Origin: Lolium rigidum
Taxonomy: Eukaryota > Streptophyta > Magnoliopsida > Poales > Poaceae
Assembly: GCF_022539505.1 (NCBI RefSeq)
Contig: NC_061510.1
Span: 399,696,249-399,760,248, forward strand
Direction: 5' to 3'
DNA length: 64,000 nucleotides
In this document: one piece after another, positions 11,548 to 21,803 of the stretch
Position numbering within the stretch: the first letter of the stretch is position 1
Layout: every line of letters begins with the position of its first letter
Notes under the pieces: generated by a model
Seen by the model: only the letters and a program-made list of their open reading frames with translations
What the model was told of the DNA's origin: nothing
Databases searched by the model: none
Program-made: the position numbers and the translations under genes

Positions 11548-14095
11548 AGGCGTTAAGAAAAGCGCTTATGGGAGACAACCCATGTTTTTACTACAGTATT
11601 TTTGTTTTATATTTGTGTCTTGGAAGTTGTTTACTACTGTAGCAACCTCTCCTTATCTTAGTTTTATGTTTTGTTGTGCCAAGTAAAGTCTTTGATAGAA
11701 AAGTAAGTACTAGATTTGGATTACTGCGCAGTTTCAGATTTCTTTGCTGTCACGAATCTGGGTCTATCTCCCTGTAGGTAGCTCAGAAAATTAAGCCAAT
11801 TTACGAGCATGATCCTCAGATATGTACGCAACTTTCATTCAATTTGAGCATTTTCGTTTGAGCAAGTCTGGTGGCCTAATAAAATCCATCTTTACGGACT
11901 GTTCTGTTTTGACAGATTCTGCCTTTTATTTCGCATTGCCTCTTTTGCTATGTTGGATGAATTTCTTTGATCCATTAATGTCCAGTAGCTTTATGCAATG
12001 TCCAGAAGTGTTAAGAATGATTGTGTCACCTCTGAACATGTGAATTTTTATTATGCACTAACCCTCTAATGAGTTGTTTCGAGTTTGGTGTGGAGGAAGT
12101 TTTCAAGGATCAAGAGAGGAGTATGATGCAATATGATCAAGGAGAGTGAAAGCTCTAAGCTTGGGGATGCCCCGGTGGTTCACCCCTGCATATATCTAAG
12201 AAGACTCAAGCGTCTAAGCTTGGGGATGCCCAAGGCATCCCCTTCTTCATCGACAACATTATCAGGTTCCTCCCCTGAAACTATATTTTTATTCCGTCAC
12301 ATCTTATGCACTTTGCTTGGAGCGTCGGTTTGTTTTTGTTTTTTGTTTTGTTTGAATAAAATGGATCCTAGCATTCACTTTATGGGAGAGAGACACGCTC
12401 CGGCTGTAGCATATGGACAAATATGTCCTTAGGCTCTACTCATAGTATTCATGGCGAAGTTTCTTCTTCGTTAAATTGTTATTTGGTTGGAATTGGAAAA
12501 TGCTACATGTAGTAACTCTAAAATGTCTTGGATAATTTGATACTTGGCAATTGTTGTGCTCATGTTTAAGCTCTTGCATCATATGCTTTGCACCCATTAA
12601 TGAAGAAATACTTAGAGCTTGTTAATTTGGTTTGCATATTTGGTTTCTCTAGAGTCTAGATAACATCTAGTATTGAGTTTTGAACAACAAGGAAGACGGT
12701 ATGGAGTCTTATAATGTTTACCATATGTCTTTTATGTGAGTTTTGCTGTACCGTTCATCCTTGTGTTTGTTTCAAATAACCTTGCTAGCCTAAACCTTGT
12801 ATCGAGAGGGAATACTTCTCATGCATCCAAAATACTTGAGCCAACCACTATGCCATTTGTGTCCACCATACCTACCTACTACATGGTATTTATCCGCCAT
12901 TCCAAAGTAAATTGCTTGAGTGCTACCTTTAAAATTCCATCATTCACCTTTGCAATATATAGCTCATGGGACAAATAGCTTAAAAACTATTGTGGTATTG
13001 AATATGTACTTATGCACTTTATCTTTTATTAAGTTGCTTGTTGAGCGATAACCATGTTTCTGGGGACGCCATCAACTATTCTTTGTTGGATATCATGTGA
13101 GTTGCTATGCATGTCCGTCTTGTCCGAAGTAAGAGAGATCTACCACCTTCATGGTTGGAGCATGCATATTGTTAGAGAAGAACTTTGGGCCGCTAACTAA
13201 AGCCATGATTCATGGTGGAAGTTTCAGTTTGGACATATATCCTCAATCTCATATGAGAATAATAATTGTTGCCACATGCTTATGCATTAAAGAGGAGTCC
13301 ATTATCTGTTGTCCATGTTGTCCCGGTATGGATGTCTAAGTTGAGAATAATCAAAAGCGAGAAATCCAAAATGCGAGCTTTCTCCTTAGACCTTTGTACA
13401 GGCGGCATGGAGGTACCCCATTGTGACACTTGGTCAAAACATGTGCATTGCAAAGATCCGGTAGTCCAAGTTAATTAGGACAAGGTGCGGGCACTATTAG
13501 TATACTGTGCATGAGACTTGCAACTTGTAAGATATAATGTACATAACTCATATGCTTTATTACTACCGTTGACAAAATTGTTTCATGTTTTCAAAATAAA
13601 AGCTCTAGCACAAATATAGCAATCGATGCTTTCCTCTTTGAAGGACCATTCTCTTTACTTTTATGTTGAGTCAGTTCACCTATCTCTCTCCACCTCAAGA
13701 AGCAAACACTTGTGTGAACCGTGCATTGATTCCTACATACTTGCATATTGTACTTGTTATATTACTCTATGTTGACTATTATCCATGAGATATACATGTT
13801 ACAAGTTGAAAGCAACCGCTGAAACTTAATCTTCCTTTGTGTTGCTTCAATACCTTTACTTTGATTTATTGCTTTATGAGTTAACTCTTATGCAAGACTT
13901 ATTAATACTTGTCTTGAAGTATTATTCATGAAAAGTCTTTGCTTTATGATTCACTTGTTTACTCATGTCATTACCATTGTTTTGATCGCTGCATTCACTA
14001 CATATGTTTACAAATAGTATGATCAAGGTTATGATGGCATATCACTTCAGAAATTATCTTTGTTATCGTTTTACCTGCTCGGGACGAGCGAGAAC
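11548..14095 (+). other. Non-coding 3' interior of the nested Gypsy element
   Basis: About 2.5 kb of AT-rich DNA with no frame above about 100 codons that shows a domain. Two exact copies of the 15-base motif taagcttggggatgc, identical to the functional PPT at 14096-14110, lie at 12156-12170 and 12215-12229. Confidence 0.6.
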
Positions 14096-14111
14096 TAAGC
14101 TTGGGGATGCT
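14096..14111 (+). promoter_or_regulatory. Polypurine tract of the nested Gypsy element
   Basis: taagcttggggatgct directly precedes the right LTR start (tgatacgtctcc). Position and purine run fit plus-strand priming. Confidence 0.8.
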
Positions 14112-15704
14112 TGATACGTCTCCGACGTATCGATAATTTCTTATGTTCTATGCCATATTATTGATGATACCTACATGTTTTATGCACACTTTATGTCATA
14201 TTCGTGCATTTTCCGGAACTAACCTATTAACAAGATGCCGAAGTGCCGGTTCCTGTTTTCTGCTGTTTTTGGTTTCGAAATCCTAGTAACGAAATATTCT
14301 CGGAATTGGACGAAACGAAGACCCGGGGGCCTATTTTTCCACGGAGCTTCCGGAAGACCGGAGAACATACGAAGTGGGGCCACGAGGTGGCGACACCACA
14401 AGGCGGCGCGGCCCTAGGGGGCCCGCGCCGCCCTATGGTGTGGCCCCCTCGTCCGGCCCCGACTCTGCCCTTCCGCCTACTTAAAGCCTCCGTCGCGAAA
14501 CCCCCGAGGCGGAAAAACCACGATACGGAAAACCTTGCGAGACGCCGCCGCCGCCGATCCCATCTCGGGGGATTCCGGAGATCTCCTCCGGCACCCTGCC
14601 GGAGAGGGGATTCATCTTCCGGAGGACTCTACACCGCCATGGTCGCCTCCGGAGTGATGAGTGAGTAGTTCACCCCTGGACTATGGGTCCATAGCATTAG
14701 CTAGATGGTTGTCTTCTCCTCATTGTGCTTCATTGTTGGATCTTGTGAGCTGCCTAACATGATCAAGATCATCTATCCGTAATACTCTATGTTGTGTTTG
14801 TCGGGATCCGATGGATAGAGAATACCATGTCATGTTAATTATCAAGTTATTACATATGTGTTGTTTATGATCTTGCATGCTCTCCGTTACTAGTAGAGGC
14901 TCGGCCAAGTTTTTACTTTTGACTCCAAGAGGGAGTATTTATGCTCGATAGTGGGTTCATGCACTGCATTGACACTGGGACGAGTGACAGAAAGTTCTAA
15001 GGTTGTGTTGTCGTTGTTGCCACTAGGGATAAAACATTGGCGCTATGTCCGAGGATGTAGTTTTTGATTACATTACGCACCATACTTAATGCAATTGTCT
15101 GTTGTTAGCAACTTAATACTGGAGGGGTTCGGATGATAACCTGAAGGTGGACTTTTTAGGCATAGATGCAGGTTGGATGGCGGTCTATGTACTTTGTCGT
15201 AATGCCCAATTAAATCTCACTATACTTATCATGTCATGTATGTGCATTGTTATGCCCTCTCTATTTGTCAATTGCCCGACTGTAATTTGTTCACCCAACA
15301 TGCTTTTATCTTATGGGAGAGACACCTCTAGTGAACTGTGGACCCCGGTCCATTCTTTAATACTGAAATACAAATCTGCAATACTTGTTTTTACTATTTT
15401 CTCTGCAAACAATCATCTTCCACACAATACGGTTAATCCTTTGTTACAGCAAGCCGGTGAGATTGACAACCTCACTGTTTCGTTGGGGCAAAGTACTTTG
15501 GTTGTGTTGTGCGAGGTTCCACGTTGGCGCCGGAATCCCCGGTGTTGCGCCGCACTACATCCCGCCGCCATCAACCTTCAACGTGCTTCTTGGCTCCTCC
15601 TGGTTCGATAAACCTTGGTTTCTTTCTGAGGGAAAACTTGCTGCTGTGCGCATCATACCTTCCTCTTGGGGTTGCCCAACGAACGTGTGAAATACACGCC
15701 ATCA
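14112..15704 (+). repeat. 3' LTR of the nested Gypsy element
   Basis: 1593 bp, TG...CA, collinear with 8986-10586 and followed by the target duplication tatac at 15705-15709. The TATA-like tacttaaag is at about 14479-14487. Confidence 0.92.
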
Positions 15705-15709
15705 TATAC

Positions 15710-17960
15710 CAACAAGAATAGCAGTAGATTTATCAGCCATTTGCAAAGATATATCAGTAGGTATCAACTTATCTAAGTAAAGTCTCTTATAAAGAGAAAA
15801 AGGCATAACACTAACACCGGCTCCCAAGTCACATAGAGCAGTTTTAACATAATTATTCTTAATAGAACAAGGAATAGTCGGATACCTGGGTCGCCCAACT
15901 TCTTTGGAACTTTGCCATTAAAAGAGTAATTAGCAAGCATAGTGGAAATCTCCTCATTAGGAATTTTCCTTTTGTTAGTAACAATATCTTTCATATACTT
16001 TGAATAAGGAGGCAATTTAATAGCATCAGTCAAAGGTATTTGCGAAATAAAGGTTTCATCCAATCACGAAATTTGTTATAGTGTTCTTCTTCCTTTGATT
16101 TTAGTTTCTTAGCAGGAAAAGGCATTTGCTTTTGCACCCAAGGTTCCCTTTCATTACCATGTTTCTTAGCAATAAAATCTTCTTTAGTATACTTTTTATT
16201 TTCATCTTGCTTTTCAGGTTTATCTTCAACTTCTTCTTTATCAGAAACATCATTCTTATCATTACCATTATTATTATCATGTTCATTACCACTTTCAGTT
16301 TCAGCATCAGAAATAGAAATACTATTAGGATCATTAACGAGTTCGGAGGATTCTACAACATTTTTATGTTTCTTTTTCTTTTTCTTAGATGGAGCACTAG
16401 GTTCAATGCGTTGAGAATCTTGTTCAATTCTTTTGGGATGCCCTTCGAGATATAGAGGATCCTGGGTAGAGACACCACCTCTAGTTGTTACTTCATAAGC
16501 ATGTTTCTCTTTAGAATTATTTTTTAATAAGTCATTTTGCACTTTAGTGAGTTGATCAATTTGAGTTTGAACCATTTGAAAATGTTTAACAAGCATTTTA
16601 ACATCATTGGAGGTTCTCTCTACAACACCATGCAATTCACCAATAGCTCGAGAATTTTCCATTAAATGATTCTCTACTCTCATATTAAAATTTTCTTGCT
16701 TAACAATATAATTATCAAACTCATCGAAGCATTGCGCATGAGGTTTTGAATACGGAATATCTTCCTTAGTAAAGCGCTGAAGGGAGTTTACCTCAATCAT
16801 GGATGAAGGGGGGAATTATCTCACATATATCTTCTATGGGAGGTAGATTCTTCACATCTTCAGATTTAATACCTTTCTCCTTGAGAGAATTCTTGGCTTC
16901 CCTCATATCTTCATCATTCAATTTAATTAAACCCCTCTTCTTCAATATTAGCGTTGGAATTGGTTCAGGCGTAGTCCAGTCATCATGATTCCGGCCTATT
17001 TTAGCTAATAATTCTTCAGACTTCGTCCGGAGTTTTTTCCGAAAACACAACCGAGCACAACTATCCAAATATGCCCTAGACTCAATGGTTAGTCCACTAT
17101 AAAATATATCAAGTAGATCATTCTTTTCTAAATCATGTCCGGGTCGAGCTACGATAAGAGAACAAAATCTTGCCCAAGCCTCGGGCTATTTCTCTTCATC
17201 TCCCTGGTCAAATCTATAAATTTTCACGTAAAGCAACATGTTGAGCACTAGCAGGAAAGTATTTTCGAAAGAAAACATCACGCAAATCAGTTGGACTTTT
17301 AATAGAACCAGGAGGCAAATTATTATACCAAGTTTTAGCATCATCCTTTAATGAGAAAGGAAAAAATTTAGCGACAAAATAAGTACGCATCTTGACATCA
17401 TCAGAAAACAAGCTACTCATAGAAGAAAGTTCAATCATGTGTTCTACATCACTTTCTTTTTAGTACCACAAAAGGGTGCTTTCTCTACAATAGCTATATG
17501 AGATAGATCAAGAGAAAAATCATAATCTTTATCCTTAATGCATATAGGAGATGTGGCAAATTTAGGATCGGGAGATAACTTATGTCTAACGAGTATATTG
17601 TGTGAGAAACTTCTTAATTTTGCTTGCATCGGCAGTAGCATTGCATCTATTAATAAAATCATCATTAAGCTCCACATAATCTTCATCGGGATCATCACTA
17701 GAATAATCAAGTTCAGGTGAATTAACAGGTGTAGTAGCATTAGGAGTTTCAGTATTTTCAATTTGTCTAGACCAAGCAATTGTAGCATCTAGAAAGGATC
17801 CCAATGAACCACTATCATCAAGCACAGCAGAAGCATCATCAATATTATCAGAATTTTCAGATCCAGCAGAAGTACCAGCAAGTGAAGCTTGTGGCGGTGA
17901 AACAAGTTTATCAATCACAGATGGTGAATCAAGAGCAGCAGAGGTACTCGAGTTGTACCT
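15710..17960 (-). pseudogene. gag and N-terminal protease region of the Athila-like element, frameshifted
   Basis: Minus-strand blocks follow in order. An acidic N-terminal part (SLGSFLDATIAWSRQIENTE) lies at about 17586-17918. The Retrotrans_gag core (FPFSLKDDAKTWYNNLPPGS, then LRDVFFRKYFPASA) is at 17214-17438. A linker is at 16793-17068. A 256-codon segment at 16030-16800 has coiled coil (VERTSNDVKMLVKHFQMVQT), a Lys-rich stretch and a strongly acidic Asn/Asp/Glu-rich tract. The frame then enters PPYSKYMKDIVTNKRKIPNE and the protease N-terminal region at 15773-16063, where the nested element begins. Frame changes near 17590, 17440, 17200, 16795 and 15890 mean it cannot make a full protein. 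A CCHC knuckle is not visible. Confidence 0.8.
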
Positions 17961-18071
17961 TTTCTTGTAGTGGATGGTAATATGGCGACTTTAGGATCGC
18001 GAGGTTTACCCATGATGGAGAATTTGCAGCGAACAATATCAATCCAAGTGAACTTCCAAATAAAGCTATGC

Positions 18072-18088
18072 TCCCCGGCAACGGCGCC
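18072..18088 (-). promoter_or_regulatory. Primer-binding site (tRNA-Asp type) of the Athila-like element
   Basis: On the element strand, 13 bases after the 5' LTR end, the sequence reads ggcgccgttgccgggga. This matches the tRNA-Asp complement used by Athila elements apart from its first base, and it supports both the lineage call and the minus orientation. Confidence 0.85.
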
Positions 18089-18101
18089 GTGAAAACGATC
18101 T

Positions 18102-19496
18102 TGATGACCCACAAGTATAGGGGATCGCAGCAGTCTTCGTGGGTAGTAAAACCCAATTTATTGATTCGACACAAGGGGAGACAAAGAATACTTGAAAGCC
18201 TTAACAGCGGAGTTGTCAATTCAGCTGCACCTGGAAACGAGACTTGCTCGCAAGAGTTTATCGATAGTAACGAGTTTTATAGCAATAGCAGTAGTGAAAT
18301 AACAGCAGCAGAGTAACAGAGACAGCAGTAGTGATTATAGTAAACAGAAGGATTAAAATACTGTAGGCACGGGGACGGATAACGGGCGTTGCATGGATGA
18401 GAGAAACTCATGTAACATTCAAGCAGGGCATTTGCAGATAATAATAAAATGGTGTCTAAGTACAAAGCAATCAATAGGCATGTGTTCCAATTATAGTCGT
18501 ACGTGCTCGCAATGAGAAACTTGCACAACATTTTTTGTCCTACCAGCTGGCATGGCGCCGGGCCTCAAGGGAATCTACTGGATATTAAGGTACTCATTTT
18601 AATAGAGTACCGGAGCAAAGCATTAACACTCCGTGAACACATGTGATCCTCACATCACTACCATCCCCTCCGGTTGTCCCGATTTCTGTCACTTTGGGGC
18701 CATTGGTTCCGGACAGCGACATGTGTATACAACTTGCAGGTAAGACCGTAAACAATGAATATCATGATGAAATAATAACATGTTCAGATCTGAGATCATG
18801 GCACTCGGGCCCTAGTGACAAGCATTAAGGATAACAAGTTGCAACAATATCATCAAAGTACCAATTACGGACACTAGGCACTATGCCCTAACAATCTTAT
18901 ACTATTACATGGCCAATCTCATCCAATCCCTACCATCCCCTTCAGCCTACAGCGGGGGAGTTACTCACACATGGATGGGGGAAACATGGCTGGTCGATGG
19001 AGAGGCGTCGGTGGTGATGGTGGCGATGATCTCCTCCAATTCCCCGTCCCGCTGAGTGCCGAACGGAGACTTCGGCTCCCGAGACGGAGTTTCGCGATGT
19101 GGCGGCGTTCGGAGGGTTTCGGCGACTTCGACTTCTCTCGTGCGTTTTTAGGTCGAAGGCAATAAGTAGTCCGAAGGAGGGCGTCGGGGGCCGACCGAGG
19201 CCGCCACACACTAGGGCCGCGCGGGCCCCTCCTGGGCCGCGCCGGCCTGGTGTGTGGGGCCCTCGGGCCCCCACCTGGCTTGCCCTTCTGGCTCCGTCAG
19301 TATTCTGGGAAAATAGGACCTTTCGCATAAATTCCGAGGATTTTCCCGAAAGTTGGATTTCTCCACAAAAACGAGACACCAGAACAGTTCTGCTGAAAAC
19401 AGCGTTAGTCCGTGTTAGTTGCATCCAAAATACACAAATTAGAGGCAAAACAATAGCAAAAGTGTTCGGGAAAGTAGATACGTTTTGGACGTATCA
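18102..19496 (-). repeat. Right LTR (5' LTR in element sense) of the Athila-like element
   Basis: 1395 bp, bounded by TG...CA and followed by the ggcgt duplication at 19497-19501. Partner of 3036-4383. Confidence 0.92.
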
Positions 19497-19501
19497 GGCG
19501 T

Positions 19502-19753
19502 CATCGTCGTCCTCCTTGTTGAAGGTGTTGTTTGGTACGCGGTAGTTCGGAGTGCTAGGAGTGTGGTAGGACTTTTCCGGGAGGCGCAGCGGTGGCGGGT
19601 TGTCCTCGTTCTTGTCGATCTGCCGGTGTTGCCATTCTTTTTCTTTTTCTTTTTCTCTGTTGGTTCCTTTGGGCTTGGTTGTGCTGCGGCTCCAGCATGC
19701 TTGTTGTATCGTGGTTGCTATATTAATATAGCGGGGCGAAAGCCTATTTCGAG
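19502..19753 (+). mobile_element. Short non-autonomous LINE-like element, 3' part
   Basis: Continues the segment interrupted at 3035. It ends with a purine-rich tail (atatagcggggcgaaagcc, then tatttcga), resembling 3' ends of grass LINEs, directly before the right copy of the 16-bp target duplication (19754-19769). A run of t-c repeats lies at about 19635-19660. No coding domain was seen. Confidence 0.7.
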
Positions 19754-19769
19754 GAATGAGAGGTGAATG
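19754..19769. repeat. Right 16-bp target-site duplication of the short LINE
   Basis: An exact copy of 2100-2115 (gaatgagaggtgaatg), now 17.6 kb away because of the nested insertions. Confidence 0.85.
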
Positions 19770-21803
19770 CGTGCTCCTAGCCTCGCCGGAGTGAGCAACA
19801 TAGCGGCACCTGCGTCTCGTCGGCGGGGCTTCTCGCAACTCCATCGCAGGCGCAGCCGGTGTCCTCCATTGCCGGTTGCTTTTCCGAGATTGGGGGAGAG
19901 AGAAAAATGGCGAAGAGGGATTGGGACGCATCATTATGACATGTGGGCCATGATTATTTGGCCCGGAAGGAGAGCAAGAAGGAAACTCCACGTAAGCACT
20001 CGTTGTTTGGAAACAACCAAAAAGTAAAATATGACCGGGATTCAGAAGTTTAGGGTGGTGATTTCCGGGATTTAGAGTTCAGGGTTCGATTCCAACATCG
20101 CTTATAACTTCAAGGTTTATTTTAGACTTTACTCATGTTCTTTTTAGGCAAGAGTAGTAGAGATAAGAGGAAATAAATCTTCCTAATTGATTTGTAGCAC
20201 TCATTATTGATACCTTTATTACCGTGAGCGCACAGTGCTTGAGATGGTTGAGATTTTTTCCCGGCAAGGAAATAATCATTCCTAATATATTGGGCAAGGA
20301 AATAATTTTTCCTAATATATTGATACGGTGATTGATGATACAAAATAGCCGTGTGAATGTTGACTTGCCATAAAATTAGATCGGACAAATCGGTAACCGT
20401 GAGATTAGATGAACGATCAGGATGCTTTGAATCTCCTTCACCAAACGCGTTGTACGACCTACGACCAACTGCAATACAGTATAATATATAGTAAAGATCT
20501 GTCTATATCCCCGCTATCTTTTTGTTCTTTATCGAAAAAATCCTTTTGTTCTTTGCTTGGAGATACCGTGTTTGCAAGGGTGAATCTAGAAAAAGTTGAC
20601 AATGAGTTCATGAATATCAAACTATTGGGTCAAGCTAAATAGTGATGGTGCTAAGTAGTCATTCAGCACTAGATTAGTACAAATTCATTGGGTTGCTTAC
20701 ACGCTAGATTCGCCCCTGCATGTTTGTGTGTATGCATCACCAAGGAAATAAAGCTTTTTCATTATAAAAAATCTGATAATTTCAATTTCCTCTACCGGCA
20801 TGATGTAGATGCTAGCCAAGCACAATTTAAAAAACTTTACATATACTAAAAATAACGTCCATCTGTCTGGTATGCAGACGTAGCCGCCGCCTCCGACTTG
20901 TTGATTCCCCTCATGCGATTGGTTTTGCCGATATCGAGAGGGGTGGAGAACCCAATCTATGGTATGAGTTTTTAATAAATATAAAGTTTTTAATAGATTA
21001 GTTTAAGGTTTTGTTAGCCATCTTCTTTTTGGCATTGTCTACAATAAATGATATTTATCCCTTTGTTCGCCGACGAGGTCTTCTTTCCGACATCAATGGT
21101 GGTGTTGAAAGGTTAATTTTCTGTCGGTATGGTCCTTCGGGTATTGTTCTTGCTTCGCCATATTGATTTTGGACTTTTCTCATGGTTGCCACAAGGATGT
21201 CCGTTTTCACAATATTTGTTTCGGCTGCTACGTCCTCAACAATGCTCCTCGACAATGCTGATTCATATTCTCACCACTCTAGCACCATCAATTAGGTTGT
21301 TCGGTTATTTTTTTCTAAAATATTGGCGTTGCTACTCTGTTGATCGATTACTTCAATGGTTGCCGGCGTGCACATAATATTGGTATTGTGACTCAAATTA
21401 AAATTATGGGAGTGTCTTCATTGATATTTACAGGTTTGGTTTGACATATATGCCATTTTTCTACACCTGCCTTTAGAAAAGAATAAAATTTTACCTTAAA
21501 ATAACAAAGAGTTTGAAGATCTTGAAACGTCGAAGATAGCTCGTAATATATGGTATATTGACTGTAAAAAAAAGTGATACATACTTTCATGTCCATGTAT
21601 TCGGCTCATTTGTATTCATGGTCTTTTCATGCAAAGTAATTCAGTTGTAATTTGTCCAATTTCCAGGGTTCTAACGGTAAATATTGGGTTCCTCCACGGC
21701 GGGTTTTCCAAAAGTTGAGACTAATCGGCCGCCGTCTCGCCTCCTCCTCCGCGGCCGGAAGCTAGGGTTTACGCGCCGCTGCGTCCTCCCTCTTCCTGAG
21801 CGC
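19770..21803. other. Intergenic DNA and 5' flank of the BTB gene
   Basis: No gene recognised. About 20255-20325 holds a tandem pair of a 32-33-base unit (ggcaaggaaataat...cctaatatatt). The stretch at 20880-21400 has the mixed composition of decayed non-LTR repeats but no domain that I can name. The last 100 bases before 21804 are a GC-rich leader with ctagggttt and no upstream ATG in the BTB frame after 21684. Confidence 0.4.

Larger units (their letters stand above)
8986..15704 (+). mobile_element. Nested Ty3-Gypsy LTR retrotransposon, non-autonomous (gag remnant only)
   Basis: LTRs at 8986-10586 and 14112-15704 both read tgatacgtctccgacgtatc...gaaatacacgccatca, and the element is bracketed by the 5-bp duplication tatac. 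The PBS after the left LTR (cggcgccgttgtcggga) resembles the complement of tRNA-Asp used by Athila-type elements, and a purine tract taagcttggggatgct precedes the right LTR, so it runs on the plus strand. The 3.5-kb interior encodes only a gag-like fragment, followed by about 2.5 kb of AT-rich DNA without domains. Protease, RT and integrase are absent. By eye the LTRs differ at roughly one to two percent of substitutions plus many one-base indels, which suggests a fairly young insertion. Confidence 0.92.
3036..19496 (-). mobile_element. Athila/Fatima-like Ty3-Gypsy LTR retrotransposon, non-autonomous, containing a nested element
   Basis: Two long terminal repeats (3036-4383 and 18102-19496) both read tgatgacccacaagtatagg...gttttggacgtatca on the plus strand, and both are flanked by the 5-bp target duplication ggcgt (3031-3035 and 19497-19501). 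The primer-binding site next to the right LTR and the polypurine tract next to the left LTR show that the element runs on the minus strand. In element order it has LTR, PBS, gag (frameshifted), part of the protease, then the nested insertion 8986-15704, the rest of the protease, an extra ORF of the PF20167-like class, a 2.3-kb non-coding stretch, PPT and LTR. No reverse transcriptase, RNase H or integrase was found, so it must have relied on a relative. The family name is my judgement. Confidence 0.9.
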
